From Egerieenecus sp048201975 (GTDB lineage: Bacteria; Bacillota; Clostridia; Christensenellales; Aristaeellaceae), in NCBI GenBank assembly GCA_048201975.1, contig DBFBGQ010000096.1, positions 1-11,846 of the forward strand: a DNA stretch of 11,846 bases, in the 5' to 3' direction. A program made the position numbers and the translations under genes. Positions 7,157 to 11,846 of the stretch are shown piece by piece. The notes beneath the pieces are model-generated. The model did no database searches. It was not told the DNA's origin and saw only the letters and a list, made by a program, of their open reading frames with translations. Position 1 is the stretch's first letter; the number at the start of each line of letters is the position of its first letter.

Positions 7157-7209
7157 AACGCAAAAGCGCCGGGGGGCTTCGCTTAAAAGCTTCCCCGGCG
7201 CTTTGCGTT
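7157..7209. terminator. Long hairpin between convergent operons (bidirectional terminator)
   Basis: AACGCAAAAGCGCCGGGG (7157-7174) pairs with CCCCGGCGCTTTGCGTT (7193-7209), 17 base pairs with one bulged A, around an 18-nt centre. It lies exactly between the plus-strand gene ending at 7142 and the minus-strand gene ending at 7238. The T tracts are weak (GCGTTTGCTT on the plus side), but A and T runs inside the stem and the position favour a two-way terminator. Confidence 0.7.
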
Positions 7210-7237
7210 TGCTTGGGCAGCGCATGGTTTGTGCGCT

Positions 7238-7489
7238 TCATTCCTTGGCCAGCAACTCCCGGGCCGCCGCTTCATCCTCGGCAACGTAGGTAAAGCGTTG
7301 ATAGACCTGGCCATCGCGCTCCACCTGCTCCGTCCACATGGCGGCGGGACGGACCCACCAGCCCCGCTCGCCGTACAACGCCTGATAGACCACCATGGGC
7401 TCCAGGGTTTCCGAATGCCGCGCCAGTCCCAGCAGGCGGTACAATCCGCCCTTGAAGTGCCGGTAGACGCCCGGCTGCAATGAATTCAT
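7238..7489 (-). CDS. DUF1653 domain protein
   Basis: An 83-residue protein that is almost entirely one DUF1653 domain. The motifs are GVYRHFKGGLYRLLGLA (7-23), ARHSETLEPMVVYQAL (23-38), YGERGWWVRPAAMW (39-52) and a terminal VYQRFTYV (62-69). The family is small, cytosolic and widespread, of unknown function; aromatic and basic residues on short strands suggest a compact beta barrel. The ATG overlaps the ATPase stop codon (ATGA), with AAGGTG a few bases before the start, so it is the last gene of the amino-acid importer operon and probably translationally coupled to it. This link does not prove a role in transport. A bidirectional terminator follows within 80 bp. Confidence 0.9.
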   Translation of the reverse strand: MNSLQPGVYRHFKGGLYRLLGLARHSETLEPMVVYQALYGERGWWVRPAAMWTEQVERDGQVYQRFTYVAEDEAAARELLAKE

Positions 7490-8211
7490 TTCAACACCTT
7501 CTGCAAAAAGTCGCGGGTACGCTGCTGCTGCGGCTGCTCAAAGATTTCCTCCGGCCTGCCTTCCTCCACCACCAGGCCCTCGTCCATGAACAGCACCCGG
7601 TCGCCCACCTCCCGGGCAAAACCCATCTCATGGGTAACCACCACCATGGTCATGCCGTCCTCCGCCAGCTGCTTCATAACATCCAGCACCTCGCCCACCA
7701 TTTCCGGGTCCAGGGCGCTGGTGGGCTCGTCAAAGAGCATAACGTCGGGATTCATGGCCAACGCCCGCACAATGGCGATGCGCTGCTGCTGCCCGCCGGA
7801 GAGCTGCCGGGGATACACGGCGGCCTTTTCTGACAGACCCACGCGCTTGAGCAAGCGCATGGCGTTCTCCTCCGCCTCCTCCTGGCTCATCAGCTTCAGC
7901 TGCACCGGGGCCAGGGTGATGTTTTTCAGTATATTCAGGTGCGGAAACAGGTTAAACTGCTGGAACACCATGCCCATCTTCCGGCGGATCTTGTTGATGT
8001 CGCATTTGGGATCGGTGATGTCCACCCCTTCAAAAAGGATGCGTCCGCCCGTGGGGCGCTCCAGCAAGTTCAGGCACCGCAGAAACGTGGTTTTGCCGCT
8101 GCCGGAAGGACCGATCACCACCACTTTCTCTCCCTGCCGGATGTGCTGGTCCACGCCGCGCAGCACGTGCAGCTTGCCGAAGTGCTTCTCCAGCTTTTCA
8201 ACGGTTATCAC
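7486..8211 (-). CDS. Polar amino-acid ABC transporter ATP-binding protein
   Basis: A 241-residue ATPase of the GlnQ/HisP/ArtP class that energises uptake at the inner face of the membrane. All motifs are intact: Walker A GPSGSGKTT (34-42), Q-loop FQQFNLFPH (83-91), signature LSGGQQQR (137-144), Walker B VMLFDEPTSALD (157-168) and the switch histidine in VTHEMGFAR (192-200). Length and the DITDPKCDINKIRRKMGMVF region fit the polar amino-acid subfamily. The start is GTG at 8211 with AGGAGG 10 bases upstream; the first 14 bases overlap the permease 3' end. The gene overlaps the DUF1653 gene downstream. The transported amino acid cannot be told from the ATPase. Confidence 0.95.
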   Translation of the reverse strand: MITVEKLEKHFGKLHVLRGVDQHIRQGEKVVVIGPSGSGKTTFLRCLNLLERPTGGRILFEGVDITDPKCDINKIRRKMGMVFQQFNLFPHLNILKNITLAPVQLKLMSQEEAEENAMRLLKRVGLSEKAAVYPRQLSGGQQQRIAIVRALAMNPDVMLFDEPTSALDPEMVGEVLDVMKQLAEDGMTMVVVTHEMGFAREVGDRVLFMDEGLVVEEGRPEEIFEQPQQQRTRDFLQKVLK

Positions 8212-8983
8212 TTCTGCGCAGCCTCCTTTCCAGTTTGCCCACCAGCTTGGTAAAGATCGAGATCACCGCCAGGTACAACAGCGCGGAGACGATATACGAC
8301 GTGAAGGGCGAGAAGGTCCGGCTGCGGATGTAGTCCGCCGCCTTGGTCAGGTCCGTCAATGCGATGTACGCCAGCACGGAGGTTTCCTTGATCAGCACGA
8401 TGAATTCGTTGCACAGGGAGGGCAGCGCCGTCTTGATCGCCTGGGGCAGCACGATCAGCCGCATGGTCTGCCAGCCGTTCAGCCCCAGGGACCGGCCCGC
8501 CTCCGTCTGCCCCTTGTCCACGGATTCGATGCCGCCCCGGATCAGCTCCGCCACATAGGCGGCGCTGTTCAGTCCGCAAGCGATGACGCCGATGATCACC
8601 TTGTCCACGTTCACCGACGCGAAGATGCCGAAATTGATGATCAACACTTGCAAAAGCAGCGGCGTGGAACGGATCAGATGCACATAGGCGCCTGCCGGCT
8701 TCGAAAGCCAGGGCGTCTTGGACAGCTTCATCAGCGCCAGCACAATGCCCAGCACCACGCCCACCAGCGCCGCAAGGAAGGAGACCTCCAGGGTGACGCC
8801 GAGCCCCTTCAAATAGCTCAGCCACCGGCCCTCCATGATCACGTTCCGATAGATTTCCCCATAGATCGTTTCCCAGAAGTTTGCGGTACCGTCCATGAGC
8901 TTGGGCGAAACAACGTTCCACCAGCTTTCCAGCAGGGAGACGCTCTCCGTGGCGGTTTCCGCAAGGGCAACGGAAATCAGCAA
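8198..8983 (-). CDS. Polar amino-acid ABC transporter permease
   Basis: A 261-residue permease of the HisM/GlnP family. An N-terminal segment of about 55 residues precedes the core: a helix (LGVTLEVSFLAALVGVVLGIVLALM), the family sequence YVHLIRSTPLLLQVLIINF (100-118), and the EAA loop that docks the ATPase, ELIRGGIESVDKGQTEAGRS through LGLNGWQTMRLIVLPQ (146-181). Two more helices follow. Only one permease gene is present, so it would act as a homodimer. The start is TTG at 8983 with GAGGGG six bases upstream; an in-frame TGA lies just before, so no longer start exists. ATG codons at residues 30 and 50 are possible alternatives but would lose the N-terminal stretch usual in relatives. The gene is separated from the binding-protein gene by 136 bp containing three hairpins. 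Confidence 0.93.
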   Translation of the reverse strand: MLISVALAETATESVSLLESWWNVVSPKLMDGTANFWETIYGEIYRNVIMEGRWLSYLKGLGVTLEVSFLAALVGVVLGIVLALMKLSKTPWLSKPAGAYVHLIRSTPLLLQVLIINFGIFASVNVDKVIIGVIACGLNSAAYVAELIRGGIESVDKGQTEAGRSLGLNGWQTMRLIVLPQAIKTALPSLCNEFIVLIKETSVLAYIALTDLTKAADYIRSRTFSPFTSYIVSALLYLAVISIFTKLVGKLERRLRRSDNR

Positions 8984-9017
8984 AGTTTTCCCCTCATTTC
9001 TTCATCCCGTTCTGTAC

Positions 9018-9062
9018 CGGCGCAGACCGCGCCGCAGCCGGGAGCCATGCCAGCTCCCGGCT
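9018..9062 (-). other. Two tandem hairpins before the permease gene
   Basis: A 10-bp perfect stem (9036-9045 with 9053-9062, AGCCGGGAGC and GCTCCCGGCT, 7-nt loop) and a 6-bp stem (9018-9023 with 9029-9034, CGGCGC and GCGCCG, 5-nt loop) are one base apart. Neither has a T tract on the minus strand, so they look like mRNA-stabilising or processing structures rather than terminators. They lie between the binding-protein terminator and the permease start. Confidence 0.55.
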
Positions 9063-9073
9063 TTCCCTCGTAG

Positions 9074-9104
9074 AAAAAGGCGGACGAAGCTTCCCCCGTC
9101 CGCC
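9074..9104 (-). terminator. Terminator or attenuator after the binding-protein gene
   Basis: On the minus strand GGCGGACG (9104-9097) pairs with CGTCCGCC (9086-9079), with GAAGCTTC in the loop region, followed by five Ts (9078-9074). It lies 16 bp after the binding-protein stop. Because the permease and ATPase genes have no clear promoter of their own, this is probably a partial terminator that lets through some transcripts. Confidence 0.8.
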
Positions 9105-9119
9105 ATGGCCGATTTTCGT

Positions 9120-9890
9120 TTACTCGGCAGCTTCCGCGGTCTCCTCCGCCGCTTCTTCCTCCACGGGGAAGTACTTCAGCAGCAGCTCGTCCATGGTGCC
9201 GTCGCTGTTGATGCGCTCAATGGTGGCGTTGATGGACGCAACCAGGTCCGCGTTGCCCTTCTGCACCGCAATGCCGTAATACTCATCGCCAAACTCGATG
9301 TTGTCCAGCACCACCAGGTTCTCATTGTTCATGGAGGCCACCAGGTTCGCCGCCACGGGGGCATCGATGATCACCGCATCCAGCTTGCCGCCGGCCAGCT
9401 CCATCACCGCATCCAGGGCCTTGTTATACCGCATGACCTTATCCGCCGCGGTGTATTCTTCGGCGGCAAAGTCGCCGGTGGTGCCCTGCTGCACGCCGAT
9501 GATCTTGTCCTTCAGGGTTTCGCCGTCGGTGACCGCGCCGTCCTTGAGCACGATGCAAGCCTGCTTGGCATTGTAATACGGATCGCTGAAGTCCACGCTC
9601 ATCTTCCGCTCGTCGTTGATGGTCATGCCGGCGATGGCGATGGTCGCCTTGCCGGAAGCCACCGCGGGAACGATGGCGTCAAAGGCCATGGACTGCACCT
9701 CGAAATCCCAGCCCAGATCCGCGGCGATTTCACGGGCGATATCGATATCCAGGCCCACCACATCCTCGCCTTCCACATATTCAAACGGCGGGAATTCCGG
9801 GTTGGTGGCCACAATCAGCGTCTCCGCCATTGCGGGGATGGCAGCCATCGCCAGCATCAGGGCAAGAACCAACGCAGCAAATTTCTTCAT
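9120..9890 (-). CDS. Secreted amino-acid-binding protein of the ABC importer
   Basis: A 256-residue solute-binding protein of the polar amino-acid family (SBP_bac_3), which captures the ligand outside the membrane and delivers it to the permease. Signal peptide: MKKFAAL, a hydrophobic core, and an AMA-E cleavage site near residue 22. Family motifs: TNPEFPPFEY (29-38), GLDIDIAREIAADLG (46-60), AGMTINDERK with R95 expected to grip the ligand carboxylate, DFSDPYY (100-106), VQQGTTGD (133-140) and DAVIIDAP (171-178). There is no lipobox cysteine, unusual for a single-membrane Firmicute, and the last 14 residues are an acidic Glu/Ala tail. The ATG at 9890 has AGGAGG upstream; an in-frame extension to 10037 would cross the promoter and is rejected. 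Arginine or another basic amino acid is suggested only weakly, by the ARG-box-like site upstream. Confidence 0.95.
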   Translation of the reverse strand: MKKFAALVLALMLAMAAIPAMAETLIVATNPEFPPFEYVEGEDVVGLDIDIAREIAADLGWDFEVQSMAFDAIVPAVASGKATIAIAGMTINDERKMSVDFSDPYYNAKQACIVLKDGAVTDGETLKDKIIGVQQGTTGDFAAEEYTAADKVMRYNKALDAVMELAGGKLDAVIIDAPVAANLVASMNNENLVVLDNIEFGDEYYGIAVQKGNADLVASINATIERINSDGTMDELLLKYFPVEEEAAEETAEAAE

Positions 9891-9929
9891 CGTTATATCC
9901 TCCTCGCTATTCCCTTTGGAATGGATTGG

Positions 9930-9958
9930 ATTATACTCCCTTTCCGCATTTCTGTCAA
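9930..9958 (-). promoter_or_regulatory. Perfect-consensus sigma-A promoter of the importer
   Basis: On the minus strand TTGACA (9958-9953) and TATAAT (9935-9930) are separated by exactly 17 bases. Both hexamers match the housekeeping consensus in all positions. Transcription would start near 9923 and reach the binding-protein ATG at 9890, with the AGGAGG site at about 9898-9903. Confidence 0.92.
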
Positions 9959-9963
9959 GAGAT

Positions 9964-10001
9964 AATGGATTTTTATGCAGAAATTTTTTGTATTTATGCG
10001 G
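9964..10001 (-). promoter_or_regulatory. ARG-box-like operator candidate with a 21-bp repeat
   Basis: Directly upstream of the importer -35, the minus strand reads TCTGCATAAAAATCCATT (9981-9964). By my count it matches 13 of 18 positions of the Bacillus ARG box CATGAATAAAAATKCAAK, consensus quoted from memory. A second CCGCATAAA (10001-9993) repeats the CTGCATAAA (9980-9972) core 21 bp away, two helical turns. It is a candidate site for ArgR or another regulator; AT-rich upstream sequence by chance is the alternative. Confidence 0.35.
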
Positions 10002-10014
10002 TTCTCCTGGAGAA
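10002..10014. promoter_or_regulatory. Palindrome in the divergent intergenic region
   Basis: TTCTCC-T-GGAGAA (10002-10014) is a perfect 6-bp dyad around a single base. It is too tight for an RNA hairpin and better suited to a protein-binding site. It lies between the importer promoter and the lipid-kinase promoter (-35 at 10031). Confidence 0.3.
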
Positions 10015-10030
10015 TTCCCGGCGGTACGGA

Positions 10031-10060
10031 TTGACAAACCCGGCGGATGTGTCGCATACT
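10031..10060 (+). promoter_or_regulatory. Probable promoter of the lipid-kinase gene
   Basis: A perfect TTGACA is at 10031-10036. After 18 bases follows CATACT (10055-10060, 4 of 6 consensus positions); a better hexamer, TATACT at 10060-10065, is 23 bases away and too far. Transcription would start near 10067, about 38 bases before the GTG start. Confidence 0.6.
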
Positions 10061-10104
10061 ATACTTTAGATGCCAAATTGAACGCCATACGAGAGGTGAA
10101 CGGC

Positions 10105-10971
10105 GTGCTGACGCTGATTGTCAATCCTGCCGCAGGTAGCGGCTATGCAAGCAAGGTAGCGCCCCAGCTGAAGGCGGAGCTTGAAAGGCGCGCCGTTGCG
10201 CATCAGCTGGTCTACACGGAATATCCTGGTCATGCCACCGCGCTGGCCCGAGCGGCGGCGGAGCGGCCCAAGTGCGCCGGGGTGCTGGCGGTAGGTGGGG
10301 ACGGCACGGCCTACGAGGTCGCCTGCGGCCTGCTGGATACGGGCAAAGCGCTTGGTATGATTCCCGCGGGAACGGGCAATGATTTTATCAAGACCATCCG
10401 CACCCCGGCCAAGCCGCTGGACGCCCTGGACTTTGTGCTGCGCTCCACGCCCAGGCCGGTGGATGTGGGCCGGCTGAACAACCGCATGTTTTTGAACGTA
10501 TGCGGGACGGGCTTTGACGTGACGGTGCTGGACTATGCCCAGGCGGCCAAGCGCTACGTCCGCGGGATCCTGCCCTACCTGGTGGGGCTGATTCGCGCCA
10601 TATGCCATTATCAGCCCGTCCACGTCCGCGTTACGGTGGATGGCGAGCCGCTGGAACAGGATGTTCTGGTATGCTCCATTGCCAACGGCCGTTTCATTGG
10701 CGGCGGCATCCCCATTTGCCCTGTGGCGGACCCTGGGGATGGATGGCTGGACCTGGTGACTGTGGACAACGTGCCCCGCCACCGAATCCCGCGGTACCTG
10801 CCGGCACTGCTGACGGGCCGCATTCTGCACATTTACGCCGCCCGGCACACCCGATGCAGGGAGGTCCTTCTGGAGTCGCCCGGCATGCGCCTGAACGTGG
10901 ACGGCGAAATCATGACCATGGACCGCGCGCATTTTTCCGTATTGCCCGGAAAGCTGCTGCTCTATTGGTAA
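10105..10971 (+). CDS. Diacylglycerol kinase-family lipid kinase (YegS/DagK/BmrU type)
   Basis: A 288-residue soluble lipid kinase that phosphorylates diacylglycerol or a related lipid at the membrane face, feeding phosphatidic acid back to phospholipid synthesis. Motifs: IVNPAAGSG (5-13), the nucleotide loop VGGDGTAYEVACGL (63-76), IPAGTGNDFIKTI (86-98), NVCGTGFDVTVL (131-142), GGGIPICPVADPGDGWLDL (199-217) and NVDGE (264-268). Length fits the family. The start is GTG at 10105 after GAGAGGTGA (10091-10099), giving MLTLIVNPAAGSG; an in-frame GTG at 10096 lies inside that site and longer extensions run through the promoter. Bacterial DgkB-type enzymes recycle diacylglycerol released by lipoteichoic-acid synthesis, but the exact substrate here is not shown. 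Confidence 0.93.
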   Translation: MLTLIVNPAAGSGYASKVAPQLKAELERRAVAHQLVYTEYPGHATALARAAAERPKCAGVLAVGGDGTAYEVACGLLDTGKALGMIPAGTGNDFIKTIRTPAKPLDALDFVLRSTPRPVDVGRLNNRMFLNVCGTGFDVTVLDYAQAAKRYVRGILPYLVGLIRAICHYQPVHVRVTVDGEPLEQDVLVCSIANGRFIGGGIPICPVADPGDGWLDLVTVDNVPRHRIPRYLPALLTGRILHIYAARHTRCREVLLESPGMRLNVDGEIMTMDRAHFSVLPGKLLLYW

Positions 10972-11153
10972 ATGATGAACGGATGATGAATCTTTTCTTA
11001 AATTAGCAGGAATTGACGGCATCGGGCAAGAACTGCACTGCGTAGCCATTTGCGCAATGCTTCCACTTCTTCCCTGCGCCGCAGGGCACAGCCTGAAGCG
11101 GTGATTTTTACTCCACTGGCGGAAACGCCTGCAACGAAAGGATGATGAATCGT
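10972..11153 (+). repeat. Gene-free gap with 12-bp direct repeats
   Basis: GGATGATGAATC occurs at 10981-10992 and again at 11140-11151, enclosing 147 bp; a partial copy ATGATGAAC (10972-10980) directly precedes the first. The second copy lies at the ribosome binding region of the next gene (GAAAGGATG). A small hairpin CCCTGC-GCC-GCAGGG is at 11072-11086. No terminator with a T tract, no good promoter and no credible gene are seen here. Confidence 0.5.
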
Positions 11154-11846
11154 ATGGCAGACTTCAGCGACAAAATGAAAAAGGCATGGCTGAAAAGCAT
11201 GGAAGCCATCGGCAATACCGCGGGCAACATTGCCAGCAACACCCGCTATAAGGTCAATGAAATGACGCTGTTGAACCGCCGCCGGGAGATTCTTTCCGAC
11301 TTTGGCGCCCGAGCCTACGACCTGTGGCAAAAGGGAGAAACCTTTCCCGAGGAGCTGGCCCGGCAGCTGGAGGAGCTCAGCCAGGTGGACACCCAGCTGA
11401 ACGCCCTGCGCATGGAGCGCCTGGCAGGGGTTAAGACCTCCGATGGGGACGAAGGCGCGCCTGAAGTGGACGCCTCCGCGGAGCAGGCCGCCCCTGAGGC
11501 AGGCGACGCCGCCGCGCCGAAGGATGCCGCTGACGGCGACGTTCCCCCCGCGCAGGATCTTCCCGACGGAAAGTCCCAGCTGGCCGACATGGCCAACCAG
11601 GCGCTGGACACCATCGGAAATACCCTGAAAAACGTGGGAAGCTTCCTGGGTGGGGCCATTACATCCGTCACGGACACCCTGACGGGCAAAAAAGCCGCCC
11701 CCACGCAGGATGCGGCAGACGCTGAGAATTCCGCCCCCACGGAAGAAGCGCCCCAGGACGCTCCCGAGACGCCCAACGAGGGGCAGCCCGCGGACGCCCC
11801 TTCCCAGGAGGATGAGACGGAAGAAGAGGTAGAAGAGGTAGAAGAG
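11154..11846 (+). CDS. Acidic helical protein of unknown function, cut by the right edge
   Basis: The frame is open for 231 codons from the ATG at 11154 to the last base, with no stop, so the C-terminus is missing. AAGGA (11138-11142) lies about 11 bases upstream. Residues 1-31 are a basic amphipathic stretch (MADFSDKMKKAWLKSMEAIG, then NTAGNIASN). Residues about 36-92 are charged and probably coiled coil (LNRRREILSDFGARAYDLWQ, then EELARQLEELSQVDTQLNAL). An Ala/Pro/Asp/Glu linker (about 97-140) leads to a second amphipathic stretch, MANQALDTIGNTLKNVGSFL, followed by GGAITSV, which repeats the IGNT-x-x-N pattern of the first. A second acidic region ends in Glu/Val repeats. There is no signal peptide. 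I do not recognise the family; the design suggests a peripheral membrane-surface or scaffold protein. Confidence 0.8.
   Translation, partial: MADFSDKMKKAWLKSMEAIGNTAGNIASNTRYKVNEMTLLNRRREILSDFGARAYDLWQKGETFPEELARQLEELSQVDTQLNALRMERLAGVKTSDGDEGAPEVDASAEQAAPEAGDAAAPKDAADGDVPPAQDLPDGKSQLADMANQALDTIGNTLKNVGSFLGGAITSVTDTLTGKKAAPTQDAADAENSAPTEEAPQDAPETPNEGQPADAPSQEDETEEEVEEVEE
11823..11846 (+). repeat. 9-bp tandem repeat at the right edge
   Basis: The unit GAAGAGGTA occurs two and two-thirds times up to the last base and encodes Glu-Glu-Val repeats inside the acidic tail of the preceding gene. The full copy number lies beyond the window. Confidence 0.8.

Noticed and set aside
8994..9005. Minus-strand mini-ORF of Met-Lys-Lys-stop just before the permease
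   Set aside because: Three codons without a clear ribosome binding site are easily chance, though the in-frame TGA nearby helps set the permease start at TTG 8983.
7586..9073. A 495-codon plus-strand open frame antisense to the importer genes
   Set aside because: It lies opposite three well-supported genes with intact motifs. Its product is a low-complexity His/Arg/Gln-rich sequence typical of GC-rich antisense frames, with no domain.
9891..10037. N-terminal extension of the binding protein
   Set aside because: It contains the consensus promoter and would bury the signal peptide 49 residues inside the protein.
9616..10104. N-terminal extension of the lipid kinase
   Set aside because: It would overlap the binding-protein gene antisense and cross both divergent promoters. 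The family begins at the LTLIVNPAAG segment.
11013..11041. TTGACG as a -35 for the gene at 11154
   Set aside because: No -10-like hexamer occurs 16-18 bases downstream.
10998..11330. 110-codon minus-strand frame over the start of the last gene
   Set aside because: It overlaps a better-supported plus-strand gene with a ribosome binding site and shows no motif.

Overview
The window looks like chromosomal DNA of an anaerobic, GC-rich Clostridia-type Firmicute, possibly a gut member of the Christensenellales/Aristaeella kind. This rests on the strong AGGAGG-type ribosome binding sites, frequent GTG and TTG starts, the gene families present (VTC/DUF4956/Cthe_2159 cluster, DUF1653, DagK-type lipid kinase), and a binding protein with an Ala-rich signal peptide and no lipobox. 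The lineage is an inference from style, not from a marker gene.

Layout. Positions 1 to about 180 are AT-richer (77 of the first 160 bases are G or C) and carry on the minus strand a broken or edge-cut frame that looks like the C-terminal part of a relaxase. A rightward terminator with no gene in front of it (198-254) follows. At 393-2308 is a translationally coupled OmpR-type response regulator and histidine kinase, closed by a strong terminator (2388-2414). At 2553-7142 is a tight five-gene plus-strand operon: VTC-domain polyphosphate-polymerase-like protein, DUF4956 membrane protein, secreted Cthe_2159-type beta-helix carbohydrate-binding protein, membrane-anchored phosphodiester glycosidase, and a small four-helix membrane protein. 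A long hairpin (7157-7209) separates it from a convergent minus-strand amino-acid ABC importer: binding protein (9120-9890), permease, ATPase and a coupled DUF1653 gene. Divergent from the importer is a diacylglycerol-kinase-family lipid kinase (10105-10971), then an acidic coiled-coil-like protein that runs off the right edge (11154 onward).

How it works together. The most interesting signal is regulatory. The two-component operon and the VTC operon each have 11-bp-phased direct repeats (GTTTTAA/CCTTAAG type) ending at the same distance from a -10 hexamer, with no good -35. This is how OmpR/PhoB-family activators bind. The natural hypothesis is that the response regulator at 393-1067 controls itself and the downstream envelope operon. 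That operon combines a cytosolic VTC-fold enzyme, a membrane partner, a secreted beta-helix protein and an extracytoplasmic phosphodiester glycosidase, so it may build or remodel a phosphate-containing surface polymer. The importer has a perfect-consensus promoter, an ARG-box-like operator candidate and a three-hairpin gap that probably favours binding protein over permease.
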